The notes: generated by a model not told the origin, from the letters alone. Positions 21,735 through 36,100 are shown, counted from the stretch's first letter. The stretch: 64,000 nt of DNA from Nymphaea colorata (GCF_008831285.2 NC_045145.1:14524040-14588039); one strand, 5' to 3'. Made by a program: numbers and translations.

Positions 21735-24304
21735 TCACACCTTGATCCGAACAACAAAAGAACCTGGTTCACAGCAAAAGAGAGCATGACGAGAGATATT
21801 TAGCAAATGGATTCACAAGGAACAACATTTAATATGCACTCACAAGCTGGAAGATTGGAAATATCTGCAGAGACTGCGCATGGCACTCCTAAATTTGTGA
21901 GGGCACCACGAATGATTCCACAGGGGAAATAAAGATGCATGTTTGCCGTTAGAGCAGCTCTGCTATCCACCAAAGGTGCAGCAGAATCTGCTTGCGTAAT
22001 TGGAGATGGATGAATTGACACACGTGTAAGCCAGCGGAAACGGTTATCTTGAAGCACAAAAGTACCCTAAAACCAAAATACCAGACAAACAAGAACGTCA
22101 ACATTTAAACGCAGCCAAAATTGGCAACAACCATTTGCTAGGAATTCCAATTATCCAATTGTTACCATGCTTTAGAACTCGAACCTTATGGTTGGTCTTC
22201 AGGTTATCAATTTGCTTCTTGAAAAGTTCATTCCAGAAATCTTTGCAAATGAACTTGATTGCTTCTAAATGGTCAGTAAATCGGGGTCGGTCCATTGTAT
22301 ACCTGTCAAAGGGAAATCAGACGATTGAGTGAACTTGAAGAAAGATATGCATGGGTTTCAAGTATGAAATTCCAGGAAAGGATACAGATTCAAGGATTCC
22401 TGCTATTCACGGAAGAAAATAGTGGATTTAAGGATTCAGATTGTTTTGCACCAAGATTTGTTCGTGGAGGTAGACAATGCAGCAGTCAAACTGCGGCAAC
22501 CTAATAAGAGTTGTGGGATCTGAGTTTGAGCCCCCACTTGCTTACTTATTTCATTCAGCCTAAACTGATATGAAAATGCTGAGCTTGAAGGGAAGATTAA
22601 GGCAACAAATATCAATAGTTGGTGAGAGAAGCCTGAGATGGAGGAGTAAGACCAACACTTGTATCGCCTCGACCTGATTTTAATGGCACAGTTCAATTGC
22701 ATCTGGGGTAGTATATCTCTATTTTCTATTCTAACCTGACAATTGAAAAGTGTGGGACGAATGAAGAGAAAATGAAATCCCTTCCTACCCGATGGAACAA
22801 GAGCAGGGCAGGGCTGCAGATTTTACGAGGTTAGGGCCTAGGTTCACGGTCGGGACCAATCCACCCTAAGCTTTCCCACTATAACTAACACAAGACCACA
22901 ACATGGCATCAGAAAGCAGGATAAGAAATAAAGCAAGCAATTAATGTAAGCATAAAAAATCCAGACGGAGTATAAAATATGGACACTTTGCTTTACTTAG
23001 ACAAACTACCTGCATCAACGCCTTGTCATGGTTGTGTATATCAAAGATACAGATGGAGAGTAAAATGTACACACTGTTTTAATTGACATGGGCAAACTAT
23101 CGGCATCAAAGCCTTGTCATGATACCAAGAACGAAGGTCCGGAACCATGAAGACAGAGAAACAGCATTGGGAAAGGGAAAACATTATCGTAACAAAAAAA
23201 AAAACAAGACGAGACTTATTTACATGAATAACACACTAACACTCCTCGAAGGTCGTTATTTATATGAAATACAAGAAAAACTAAAATTAGACTTAAATGA
23301 GAATGAAGGAAGAAAGAAAAGGACAGAAAACCCACATTATGGTCAAAATAAGCTACTTCTCATTATTAGCTGATGAATGAGGACTTCGTGAAGCTCCGGC
23401 TCAATGCTAAATAGAAGAGACTTTTTTTTCTTGCAACTAATATTTTGAATAGGAGCCACTGTCGATTCAACTCTGCATCATGTACTGAAGCAAATTTCAT
23501 AAGCAAATAATACAACTGAAACCATCCGTAAAGCCCAGGAGTTAGAATATCTGTCCTGTCAACCAAAGCTTGCACACGTCAAGTTTTTCTTAATTCCACT
23601 CAAGAAACACGGGACCATACGCATCAAATAATGTTCTGATCTTTTCTTTTGTCCTGCTTTTTAGCGTTCCCAGGCAACCCACATCTCTTGAACATATTCT
23701 TTTCCAGGGATGAAGATTGAAACTAACAAACGAAGTCAAGCGTCATAACAACGGATTTAGGGAACCTAACACACTCTATCTCAGGGATCACCAAACTCTG
23801 AAGTTTCATCCGTACCATGAAAACCCAAATTCACTATGCTTCAGCACCAAAAAGTTGCACAATTTCTAAAATAGATTCGGCCAAATTTAACGACGAAACT
23901 ACTTCAAGCCCTCAAGGATCACCCTTCGATGAAACCACGTGAGTTGAACAATCCACAAATTGCATGACTGAAGACAAATGCGACAATCGATTCAAAAGTT
24001 CAATAATTGTGCTCTAATCGTCACTGTGCACAAAGATTATCATCCTAACATCGGCAAACAAAACGCGGATCTAGAAATTCGCGGCTTCAGAGAGAAGGAA
24101 ACGACAAAGAGAGCAAGCGAAGAAGCCAACATTAACCCCACAAACGAGTTACCTCTCAGAGAGTTGGACGCCGACCTGGAATCCGATGGACTCGAGCCGC
24201 CGGGCAGCGAGTTCAGGCTTGTTGGCGTAGAAACGGGAGCAATAGGCGGAGACCATTTCTATCATGATGCCCTCGACGCAGCTCTCCGCCACCTCCCTCC
24301 CCAT
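21735..24304 (-). CDS. TRS33: TRAPP complex subunit Trs33/TRAPPC6
   Basis: Four minus-strand exons, 24153-24304, 22185-22302, 21844-22066 and 21735-21763, join at GT/AG sites into 173 residues, about the usual plant length. The product starts [12 protein letters not shown] and holds [44 protein letters not shown] and [14 protein letters not shown]. It ends CSFVVRIKV, supplied by the last 29-bp exon. Trs33 is a small core subunit of the TRAPP tethering complexes, with the Bet3-like fold, and pairs with Bet3 while TRAPP activates Rab GTPases in ER-Golgi and later Golgi traffic. That role is family knowledge. The start chosen is the family-typical MGREV, although the frame stays open upstream. 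Intron 1 is long (1,850 bp) and holds a diverged tandem duplication. I see no damage. Confidence 0.95.
22954..23122. repeat. diverged tandem duplication, about 75-80 bp unit
   Basis: Two copies share words such as CCTTGTCATG, GCATCAA and ACAAACTA/GCAAACTA in the same order, at about 22954-23031 and 23043-23122. They lie in Trs33 intron 1 and look older than the other tandem repeats here. Confidence 0.7.
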
Positions 24305-26331
24305 CTCCAGGTCTTCGTTCTCCTCTCTCCCCGAGTCTACCCCTTCCTTCCAGCAGAGAACCCTAGATCTCTCTCTACTCTCAGGAAGTCCTGACAGCAC
24401 AAATGCACGATGACCGCTTGAGGGAGAGAAAAAGATCTCGGGGCGGGTAGGATTCCATTGGTTGAGTACTGGAGTATCGGTCCATAATGCGATCCATCCC
24501 CAAATGCCGTTCACACCGCCGACCGTACCACAGAGAAAGGACGTCCTGTTCCTAGCGTTCCAGGAAGGGGAACCAAACAAGTCTCCCACAGTAACTCTCA
24601 TTGTCTTGGATCTGATCAATCAAATCCCGGGATGGAACGCACTTTAAGATCAACCTTGCTCTTCGGACAAGTCCTCACCACATTAGCTAAATGTGGATCC
24701 AAAGTCTAGGCCCTAAGTTGGCCCTAAGCTTTCTTTTTTGTGAACCCAAAACTTTAACTCTTAAACAAACCCTAAAATGATGCTTCCTTACCTCAGATCA
24801 GTTTTAGTCTGAAGATCCTGAGACAAGAAATCCATAGATTTCATAGCTTACACCTTAAAAACTCTAGGGATCGACTTAAGAACTAAAAGTCTTTTGTCTA
24901 CACTTGAAATTGAAAGGGTCTCAAGTATCCCCTTCCATTCATAGATTCAAGCCAAACTTCAAGGTTTGGATGTCGAACACAGCCAAACGGACCACGAAGA
25001 ATCATCTTAAGACACCAATCTGATTGAATTCAAGCATGATTTTCCAAGCAACTAGGAGAAATCAAGTTCGCCAACAAAGGTACAGCCTATCATCTTCAAA
25101 AATACTATAGCCATCCGTTTAAAAAATTTCACACCTGCAATTAACATTAGCTTTCACCAACTCGTAAACAAATTGAATCTTAGGCATATTAAAAGGCAAC
25201 TCGGAAGAGCTATAAGGCGAATAACGTAAAAGTATGGTATTTTTTCATTGAATTTTTGGAGTTATTGCGTCTCACGGTTGTCGCCGAAACGAGGACATCG
25301 AGCAGCCACGACAAAAATTTCAGAGGAAGTATACGTACTAATTTTTTTACACATTTTAAGGGCGTAATCATGTTTAAAACAAAATTTAAAAAAAAAATGT
25401 GTTGTCAACTGTTCAACAAATTTCTACCCCATTTGGTTTCAACTTTCTACATGAGTTACAAAAAAGAACAAAACATTCCCTTCGATATCTCGTCGTCTCA
25501 TATTTCTTGTTCTGTTTGAAAGAGAATTACGGTCTCAGACAAACCCACCCAAAAAGGAGTTTTCTAAATTGTCTCAGTTCCCAATCATGCAGAGGCAGAC
25601 CGAAGAAGGACAACGTCAGATTAAGCAGAGAACCAGAAAACACTGGAAGTTGTTCCCCAGCAAGCGAGAAAAGGAGACCGGAAAATAGAATTCATTCTGT
25701 GTCCCTTCTATCAGACACGGGAACACGGCAACTCGAAAAAATTTGAATGCACGCAACGAAAACACTTCCTCCTCGGCAGAATCCCAGGAAACTAGCTAGA
25801 AAATGGCAAGAGACGAAGCTGCACAGTCAAACCATCCGGTTCTCTTCTCTCTTGCAGGCGACTTGCACCAGAGTGGAAAGCATCAAAAGATCAGCTCCAG
25901 CGCATCTGTCTGAGAAACGCATGTTTATATCTCTCTCTCCCTCTCCCTCCCTCTCTCTCTCTCTAAATTTGAGACAAATAATTACGAGAGCGATGAATCG
26001 ACACTAATGAAAAAAATCAAATGGTTCGATCAAGTATATTTTCCGCATTGAAGTTCTGAAATAGTTAATCGGCTACCAACTGATGCGTCGTAAGACATAA
26101 ATTATGACATTTGTTCTACGGCCGGATCAATATGCATGCATGATCAGGATGAGCTCAACGTGGCTGAGATTCACACACCAATGTCAACAAACTTTATTAT
26201 AGGTGTTTCAGGAAGACGGAAAGTAATCCACGAGATCAAAAACGTTTCGATACATGAAAATTTGAAGGAAAGACGGTGATGAGAAGCAAGAGTAAACGGA
26301 ACACGAAGATCAAAAACTGTCCTTGCTGTGT
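24305..26331. other. Trs33 upstream region and downstream of the MEI2-like gene
   Basis: The first bases on the minus strand are the Trs33 leader and promoter. A short CT run lies at about 25930-25964. I see no gene of its own here and no clear transposon ends. Confidence 0.45.
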
Positions 26332-27042
26332 TCAAACTTCCAGATGAACCGGCCTCAATCTCCCTATCGTGCTGCCCACCGGCGCAGACGAGCCATCGCG
26401 GGGAGGTGAGAACTCTATCGGCAGGTAGTCCGATGAGTCGCACGTAAAATTCGAGTTCCGGAAATGACTTTTTAATGCTTCTCTTCCCTGAAGAAAACCA
26501 AATGAAGAATTAACTACCATATTACTTATAACACAGAGAGCGAGCAAAAGAGAGAGAGAGACCTGAATGCGAGCGTAGCAAATCTCGCAGGTCTTCTTGG
26601 AACCATAGCAGCGCCATCGTTGGTTGTGAAAATCTCGGTAGAGGCGCCACGTTGCCGCCGAAGAAGTAAAATTCACGAAGGCGTAACCAAGATTGCACTT
26701 GTTCCTTTGAACCCCAGTTCAGCACAGAAGGAAATTACTCCCGAGTCAATGAAATTTTTTATATATAAGCGAATAGATGATTTCAGGAATTATGGCGGCC
26801 TGCAAGGTGGTTGGAGAAAAACGAGATACAAGATGAAATGCTTACCTGAAATCCATTGGCAAGTAAACAAAGTCGAATTCAGATAAGGGTTCCACCATCC
26901 CTTCCTTCCCGCCGGCGCAAGAACCATCTGATGTTACCCGGTTGTTGATCTCCAAGCAGTGACTGTCAAGCTTCTTCACCAACATCTCTCTACTGATATT
27001 TCATGAAGCTCGTAAATTTTCACAAACACAAACATACACCCG

Positions 27043-27073
<31 letters not shown>

Positions 27074-27811
27074 AAGAAACCTTAGCTTGTTGGGAATGTT
27101 CCGAATCATGACGGTGGTCTTCCACACCGAGTTAGCATCTTCATCCCTGAACTCCAAACTCTGAACCACGCTCTTCCTCTCCTCATCTGCCAACGTTTCT
27201 TCCCCCTTGGGCCGCCAATACGTCGCCACCACCCTCATCCTGCGCTGGTGCGATGCCAACCCTCCTGCTGACCGGCGAAAGCTTCGCCTCGGCAGCCTGC
27301 GCTCCTCTTCGTACACTTTGCCTAGGACACCGAGCTTGCACTCGGTTGGCTCCTTCACAGCATTCTCTTCAACGGGGGGAACGTCGGCGGGGGCGGAAAC
27401 GAGCACGGTAGTAGGAGTCAACGGAGCAGGAGGCGATAAGGCGGAAGGCAGACGGCCGCCGTCCGTGCCTTTACAGCCAGCCTCGTGAATCACAGGAATG
27501 CCGTTAACGCACAACGGGGACAGGTACACGTACAAATTTTCGATGATGTGTTGGGGTGGGCAAAAAGACAACGGTGCCGGCGGAACAGAGTAGCCGGCGC
27601 CGGATTGTGAATAGAACGGCTGTAGCGGACCTGGCAGTGGTGAGGGCAACTCATGGAAGGAGAAGGGCTGGGGTTGTAGAAGAGGAAGATCACAAATGGC
27701 GTGTGGCGGCGGCGGTGGTGGTGGTGAGCACAGGTTGAGGCATGGAGAGGGTGAACGTGTAAGATGGTGGACTGGCAGAAAGAAAGGAGCATGGGGATTT
27801 AGCTGACTCAT
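26332..27811 (-). CDS. MEI2 C-terminal-RRM-only protein (MCT1-like)
   Basis: Minus-strand exons 27081-27811, 26846-26992, 26563-26704 and 26332-26487 splice in frame into 391 residues. The C-terminal half is the MEI2-type RRM: RNP2-like [10 protein letters not shown] (about 233-242), [13 protein letters not shown], then RNP1-like [11 protein letters not shown], followed by the typical extension [19 protein letters not shown] and FPIEF-like [12 protein letters not shown]. This is the RRM of plant MEI2-like and TERMINAL EAR1 proteins, which bind RNA. The two N-terminal RRMs are absent, as in the MCT subgroup. I chose the Met at 27811 because it places [12 protein letters not shown], a PAM2-like motif that binds poly(A)-binding protein, at the very N-terminus. 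An in-frame ATG at 27928 would add 39 residues. The middle is Pro-rich. Expression in meristems or meiosis is only inferred. Confidence 0.9.
27045..27069. repeat. (GA)n microsatellite in intron 1 of the MEI2-like gene
   Basis: About 12 GA units (CT on the coding strand) lie close to the 5' end of the 88-bp first intron, so length variation would change the size of an already near-minimal intron. Confidence 0.85.
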
Positions 27812-30800
27812 GGCAGGGGAGAAAGGCTGAGAGAGGTTGGAGGATGGCGCGAAGTGGAAGAGGAGGTTAAGTAGGCAAAGGGGAGGAGTCGCAGGCGAGG
27901 CTGATAGGCAAGCTGGCAGAGAACTCACGAAGAGAGAGAGAGAGACGTCAGGAAGGAAAGGGTCGTCATGATGCGCGCATTAAATGAGGGGTGTGGACGG
28001 GAGCAGGGGCGGCATGCTTTCTTGGGAAATATAAAAGAGGAATAGATGGAGAGAAAGGGAGGGCTTCTCTTCTGGCCTATAATACAGCCTACCTCGGCTC
28101 CTCCTGAGCACGCTTCTTCCGAGACATGCAGACGATTGGAGCTCGGGCCCTATCAGTATGAGCTGCTCGGGTCCGCCAGATTGTGAGTTCGGGCCCCAAA
28201 TTGACAACCTTACACCCACAAAGTTCCAATAAAACCAGCAATTTTTCGTTAAAATCTGTAATTTGTTTGAACCCAATGTAGTCTTTTCACGTCAACTAAT
28301 CCATTTGAATCTAGGAACTCTTGTCACAGAATTGAATCCAGAATTTATTTGTCATGTCGGGCCATCTGAATAGTCTCCCAACTCATCGACGCTCAACCAA
28401 GTACGCATGAGAATCAATTCAGCGTCCATCTCGGTGCATTTTCATGACCACAAGGAGCGAAACATAAAGTGTAAGATCTTCAGATCAGTCGGCCGATTTA
28501 AAACTAGAGAGTTAAAACTTCGCATCGGCCTTGATTAAGGGGCCTTTCTTCACCTCCGGTAGACACCTCAGTCGCAGATCGTAATCTAACTTGTCATTTC
28601 AAAGAAGCGAAGTCCCAAGACTCGATGACGTTTCTGTCATTCTGACCTGCTCTATACGCGTCCTCTGCGAGCGGCATGCAAAACTCAAGCACCGGGCCTT
28701 CGTCTTTGAGCAGCAGGACATTAAAAAAGCCATCGCCATGGCTGCTGCTGCTGCCTTATCCTCCCGCGTAGACGCAGAGAGGGCCAAGAAAAGGAAATAC
28801 GCAATGGCACACGTGCAGTGTGCAATGATTATGCTGGTCATATCATGGCCACGATCTCCGGCAGAAGGAGGGGATCATTCGATTCGTTGGGAGATGTGGG
28901 GAATGATCTCCTATCCTGTAGGGTTCCTCCCCCTACCGGCGGAGGAAGGGCAGACGCCTTCCAGAACAGGAGCCACCTGCGAAATAGAGAGTGATTATTG
29001 CGCAACCATGCAAAACCAACAAAGAGATTTCTTTTGTACTCAGAAAAGATAATGATTTGGCGGTACCCAGACTTCTAAACCACTGCAACCCTTCTGGCGG
29101 ATGGATAGATTTGCTGTTTCAGAAGAGGCAGAAGTACCAGCCATGGCGGCCGTCGCAAGAAAACGCTAAACCTAACGTTCGGCTGCCGATCAATCTTCGG
29201 CCCACGCAAAAAATGGTTTTCTTATCGGCAGCATTTGGTCAGCAGCTCGACTTCCATCCGATGGTTATCAAAATCCAATGGAATCGACTGATTCAAATAG
29301 TGTTTGAGAAAATCGGGGCACTGGGATTTTAATTTTCTTACTCTTTCAAAATTGATTGGTTACAAATCCTTACTTTGCTTTGCTTCCATAAGTACCTCCT
29401 GAAATGTTTTCAGATGCTTTAATCATATTTTTTCGAGTTCCATTGGCTCCCATGTTTTGTATGATGTGCTAACTATAGTGGCTCAGCATTGGGAGGACAA
29501 GCTTTCACCAACATATCAGCTTTCAATCTTGCTTCTCATCCTAGGTGATCCTTCTCTGCTGCTTCATGCACCCTTCCTATTCTCTCTTTACTGCAATGCT
29601 TTTCATGTATCGGAATCTAACTAAGAACAGCCACAAACATGCAGAGAATGTAAATCCAAATCTGTATCAAATGGTATGAACGGATTTTTTGTGGCAAAGA
29701 AGAAGCCAAAGTTTGAAACTCGATTGGTGAAGTCCATTTATGAGTTTGAGAGAGCAGGAAGAAAGGTGGGAGCACTCATATGTTGCAATCTGCGTTCATG
29801 ATGAGGTTTCGTTTGATTATTGACCTAAGATTCGCATGGATTCTAGATCCATTAACCTATCATGGAAATCCTCCTCTATATTAAAATTTATTGTCTGTTT
29901 AAACAATGAATCTCGCATCAGCTCAGACATAAAATCACGTAATGAGATCTGAGATCCGGAGGAGGCTGTCAAAGTTATCCTCAGCCCACAAGGTAAGAAC
30001 TGATCATCTGAATATGAAGAAAAAACAAAGCTTTGGAACTTCCAAAGCTTTGCCATCTTAGAAACAGTTGTTCTTGGCCTCTTGGGTCATTGAACACAGT
30101 TACACCTAAAAGTCTTGTATTAAGTCCTGTTATACTCAAATGGATAAGTTGAGTAATCCAAAAGGCAAAGGTCTTGTCCGTTATTCATAGAAAAGGTAAT
30201 GGTGATTATGGAATGTCTTTTGGATAGTGCCAAGAACAAATTGAAGTGTATATTCTTTGAAAGAAACTGCTTGAGATGCTACTGGTCAGGAGTCGACTAG
30301 ATGAATGGCGATCTGGGTTTACATTTTTCTTTCCAAATGGTCCTGCGATCGATCAAGATACGACTTGCTAGAGTGTCACAGAAGCGCTTTTTTCCATTTC
30401 CGAGAAGAGAAAATTGGAACCAGAAGAGGGCCAATACACGGACCCAACGTAAAGATTCTTTTCTTATCAGAAACCTGTGAAAAGGGAAGGAGCTCACTCT
30501 TTCATCATTGTCCATAACTTTCTCCTTTTCCACGTCTTGTTTCTGCACGATCAGATCCCACGCAGCAGAGATGAACAGCGCACCTCCATTAGTAGAAAAG
30601 GCACTGACCTTACTCCTTCCAGATGCGAAACCAGAATCTGCGTTCATTCTTTATTCTACAGAGGCTTTCCATCTATGGTGTAACTCTTTGTGCATAATTC
30701 TGGTCAGTTCCCCGTCTCTTCTGCAATTTCTAGGCACTGACCTTACATTTTATTTTCTTGTTATATTTGAAGCAAAGTTAGAAACCGTATATTTTCACTT

Positions 30801-33118
30801 CATTCAACTGTCAGAGGGCAAGGGACAGGATTGAGGGAGACCATGGGCCCGATTGAAGATTACCGATAAGTCATGTTCTGAAAGGAATTTCAGATAAAAT
30901 ATGGCTAACTTTTGGTAGGCAAAAAGGATAATAGCTTCAGTTTTTTCCATTTTTCTGCGACTCCATAGGTACATCAGAAACTGCCGCTGCTGCCACACTC
31001 CGAGAGGGAGAGAGGGTAACGCCTCTCTCGAGAAGCAAAAAAATGTTTCAGTATCTTGTGAAAGGAAAGGCAGGCAGGCAGCCTTCCTTCCCTGCCTGTC
31101 TTTGTAACATCAACGTGAAAAATGTACTGCAGCAACATCGAAACGTGAAATAATCTGAACCAAAGGGAGAAAGGCTCAAAAGGTGAAGAATGAGCGAATG
31201 TCTGTGTTTCTCTCTCTTTCTTGGAAGTGGCAGTGAAAATGGGGCTCAGCGTGCACACCCTCTCACGTAGATGAAACTGCATCAGATTTATATACATTTG
31301 GTACGGCTGGAAAGAGCACGTTATTTCATGAGATCATTTAGGACAAATAGGTCTACCACACAGAGAGAGGGAGATTTCAGGGAAGAAGGGGAGGGGTGGG
31401 ATCCGATCTGTTGAATCATGGTGATGTTAAGTATGTGTGTACGATCATAAATGAGCCTTATACGGTGCCATCATTGCTCGGTTGTCTCGTTTAGCTCACA
31501 CGAGAAGATGAGGATAATCTTTTTGAGGGTGCATCAACCATGGCGCGCATCTCGCCCACGGGAAAATCTTGTGACATTTTTTTTTTTTCTTTTAGTATGT
31601 CCTGAAGAATTGGCGAAGAGCAAATACCAGGACTTTCAGTGGGATATGACAATGTATAGAACTGGAATCGGATGGAACTTCTGTCAAGCACCTTCATTTG
31701 TATTTGCATATCCGCTTTCGAACTTGAATGAACCGTACCCGGAACAGATTCTGAAAATTAACCAAATAATAGTTTCTGAATGTTTAGTTGGAAATGAACA
31801 AGCAAAAAGTTATCTGAGCATATTATATTACACGAGATATCCGTTGCCCCCTCACATACTTTTTTAGATTAAATGTAAATCCAAATTCGACCGCATGTTT
31901 TCGAAATACTTTATCCAATCTGATTTTCTGTTCAGATCAACATTATTTGCATGTCCTACTAATTTGAAGTGATCCCGACATAGAAAACTGTGAGCAAAGC
32001 ATTTCATATGGTTTCCAAGAAAAAGTTGCATTGCCAACTCTGTTTGCAACACAACATACACTCTGGTTGCAACACAATATACAGATAGTACCGGAGACTC
32101 CAAATAGCAAAGGTTACTGCTAAAACCACGACGCCATTTGTTCTAGAAAGGTGCCTTAAAGCAGCGACAAAGCCACCAACTACGCTGGTAAGGCTTGTAG
32201 GAGGTATTGGAATGCCAAGGTAGAATCACCCAATTGAATTGGCAAAGCCAACTAGCGTAAAGGCACTCGAAATGCCAAGGTAGACATTCGGACTTGGGCA
32301 CCAGTTGACTGGGTTATATAGCTTTATTATAGGAACTTCAAATTCAAAGGAGATCTTTTCAAGAAATAAATAGCGCAAGGTTTCTAGTACCTTGCGGAAC
32401 CGAATTCGCTTTGGAGTCGTTGAGAAGGCGGCGCTGGGAAAGTCAAATATACCACCAGCAGTCAACCATGGACAAAACCAATCCGCATCCCCTGCAAGAA
32501 CCCATTCTAAGAACGCACACCCTGCAGGAACCCATACCGAGTAGAGCATGCATAACAAAGAAATGAGACGATGGAGATCCCTTGCAGGAAGTTAGAAGAC
32601 CATTGAAACTTCCACTTTCTTTTGCAAACTGTTTCCCTTGGTCATTTTCAGACACCTGAAAGAGAATATTCGAGATGAACGATCCCCACCAAACCTCCCA
32701 ATAGGCCATCTATAGGAACAATGAGATGGAACAATCAGTTTGCTGTCAGAATGCTTTAGCTGATTACCCAAAATAGGTTAGTTTAAATATAAGCGTTCAC
32801 TGATGGAGACTAAAAATTTTCCTTTTTTTTTTCTGGAGACCCAAGCAAAAGTTTCAGATACTTTGCCACTAGAAACCTTGTCACCAACACTAATACCATT
32901 TAAAACTCCTTGATGCCGGTGTTTAGTAGACAATATGGTTTGTTAACATGCTAACAGTTTGAGAAATCGACTACACATGAGAATACTTCAGCCTCTTTAA
33001 CATAGAGGTCTACTGTATACAAGCGGCCAATTCAAAAAAGAACAAGGTCCCTTGGTCCCCCTTCGTATAGCTATGAACCAAGGTCGTGCAGAAAGTACAT
33101 CCCTTCAACCTTATGAAT
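27812..33118. other. intergenic, no gene recognised
   Basis: Over 5 kb without a supportable gene. Open frames at 28591-29052 (plus), 30297-30647 (minus), 30974-31297 (minus) and 32226-32709 (minus) show no domain or splice structure. Near 31065-31100 a short AGGCAGGCAGGCAGCC stretch is followed by its near-complement, a possible small hairpin. Near 32205-32600 short words such as AATGCCAAGGTAGA and CCTGCARGAACCCAT recur two or three times, suggesting eroded repeats. Confidence 0.45.
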
Positions 33119-36100
33119 CTAAGTTGGCACTCTGTATGATCGGTCCACCATTTTCAAAATGAACAAGTTTCCTTTGTCTCCTCGTGAAATTCTGCAAACC
33201 ATAGCCACGTTCTGATCATATTTTTCTACATGCAAAGACTAACAGTTTCAACCCACGGAAAGCTTAAAAATAGATATCTTTCCAATCATAGCCACATGTA
33301 ACCGGCGAGAACTACTGCTAGTTACATTTTTCATGACATTCATTACATGATATCTTTCCAAAGAAATGCATGATAATAATACACACTAAATCCCTAGTAA
33401 AAATTGTTATTTTTCATGTTGCATTGAACCTGTCACCGTCATTTATGTGCCAATCATATCACTTAGGGTTTGTTTATTTCACTGCAGATCTAAGATCCCT
33501 AGGATCTCAAATCCATGGATTTAAGGTCTCACCAGCCCACATCTGACCTTAGATCTATGGTTTTTAACATGTAGCATGGATTTAAAATCCATGTTATTGA
33601 AATCTTCAGTTTGTTTAAAATGAGTGTTTTCCAAAACACACCTTTTAATGCAGTCTTAGATATAAGGTCCAAAGCTATCAAATGCGACCTTAGTGCCACC
33701 GAGGTCTTTCTTACACAAAGGACATCTCCATGCGATATGGAAAATTAAAGTTATGACACAGGCTTATGTGTCTGTGGAAAGGAAGAGGGCGTGTGGAAGA
33801 AAGGTCCAAACTACCGTTTGGGACAACTCAGGCAAATCTTTCCCAGAGATAGGGAGAGTTGTTTGAGTTGTTTCATATATATACATAGGCGTACACACAC
33901 ACATGTATAATATTAAACTACTTAACTCATCATCAATTCTAAAACTCCGAAAAAAAAAACAGCATCCATGACCATCATAGGAACCATCTATATGATCAAT
34001 TAAATGGTTTAGCATGCTTACCGCAGCTCATCATCCAAGTACGTGATCTCCAATTCCCCACGACCTCTTCCAGGCGCTTTAATAGGTATCTGTGCAGATG
34101 CATACATGTCAATTTATAGAGGTCTCATATGGAAAGGGAACATGATTACATGCAAAAAGTGCAAGGTGTAAGAGATGTTATCAGCTATTCACTGCAGTCA
34201 TGTTAAAATGTGGCATTTTCGTGACAGAAACAAGGAAAGAAACTATGAAGATGTTCCCCTTACTATATGTGTCTCAAACTCTCATCTGTCATCAGGAACA
34301 CTCCCCCTGATGCAGACTTTAACCAGCCAAGGGGACGCAGACAAATATATAACCAAATGATTGGATGCTTGTGCTTGATCCGATAGAAGACATTTATGTG
34401 ATAGCAATTGTGGCTCTAACCAAAAGGCTTCACTAACCTTTGCCAAATAACATGGAGCCAGTAAGCAAACGAAATAACAAAATCTATTGGCATTCAATAA
34501 GCCAAAATTCACAGCTGCAACATGTTATCGCCATCCGTGATTGTGTAAGCTGAACATTTCCCATCTCGTGAGCTCATTTGGATATTCATCTGCTACTCAA
34601 CTGCATTCATGCTACTGAAGCATCTTTTCTTCTTAAGTTTCTCTATAAACATAGGAACAGATACATAGCAAAGTACTGGCTTGTTCATCTACTGTGTGCA
34701 AAAGGATTGGGATATGAGGCTGGTTCTAAGGGGCAACGTTCTTACTGTTGACGCTGTGAGGAGAATAGGAGGTCGCTTTTGTTCCTACTATAATAATGCA
34801 CGTCATTAAGGCCAATTAACCAACATATGCTGAAACCAGATTTAGCACTGGAGTTGTAATAGAATGTCACAGGGATGCAGCTGCAAGCATATCTTGGAGA
34901 ACAAAGGAATGGCTAATGAAACAGACACATGTATCCCCATGAAACTGACAAAAATTTTATGACGGTGCAATTAGGAAAACTGAAGAACTCACCAAGCCTG
35001 CAATTTTAAAAGTATCAAACCTTACAGCAACACGCCTTGCATTCAGAGGTACTAAATTTGCCGTCACCTGTAGACATTAACCCATTCATTAGACTTACGC
35101 TGCCAATAAGTTTTCCTTAAAGAAGAAAAAGCAGGCTAGCTACACATGCTTAAAGTTTGATGTGCATCATATAAAATGTTTTCAAATTTGAGTAATTCCA
35201 ATGATAACCTTGCCAAAAATGCTTTAATTTTAGCTTAATCAAGTTGACAAAAGACAGAGTACATAACTACAGAAGCTAATGCCATGTCTTTGATGAAAAC
35301 GTATAGCAACGTGGCCTTTCAGATTTATAAACTACACTGGTACATTTTTCTTTTTCCTGACTCATGACTTCACTGGGTTGTGGGAGGATCACCTTGTAGA
35401 AAACCAGGGTTCAGTTTGTATAACAAAGTTTTACGCGTGAAATGCCAAGATGATGAGCAAAGATTAGCCAAAGTGATACAGCAAAGAAAATGATAAGAGG
35501 ATGCAACAGCAATCCTTTTAAACTGAATTGAGATATCACAAAATTGGGGCTAACAAAACAGATCCAACAGGACACGGGTACTAACTGTATATGAGCCCAA
35601 GTGGTTGAGAAGAATAATAGTGGTTTCATTTCTTCTAAAAGCTGAATTCCTAACATTTTTAACCTATGAAATCCACATTGAACAGAAAATTCAAAAGCAA
35701 ATGCATCAACCCTCTCAGAACCTGGGTAGGGCCAAAGGAATAGCCCATATCGCAGGCAGAGAAAAGAAGAGAAAACAATACTACCACATGTAAGAGCATT
35801 AATGCCTAGAATGTCATATGAAAATGCTATTCTCCAGAGGTCACAATTCAAAGCAGACCATGCACCAAATATTCACTTGAAGAAACAAGAGCTGATAATC
35901 GATTTTATGTACGTACAATTCATGGTGATACAATTATATGATGTTTAAGGTGAGAAGACGGTATGTTAGAATGACCAAAGCTGCATTAGGAGTAAGTGAA
36001 AATAAAAAGGAAGCGCCGCATTGCCTAGGGGTGTAAAATAATGCAACCATGCAGTGATTGAAAAGAAGAGAAATGACCTGATTGAAAAATGGCCACGTTT

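Noticed and set aside
28591-29052. Plus-strand frame of 153 codons
   Set aside because: No domain, poor start context and no splice partner; a run of Ala codons explains part of the openness.
32443-32709. Minus-strand frame containing VSENDQGKQFA as the last fibrillin exon
   Set aside because: It is out of phase and weak in similarity; the exon at 33119-33191 fits the phase and the family ending exactly.
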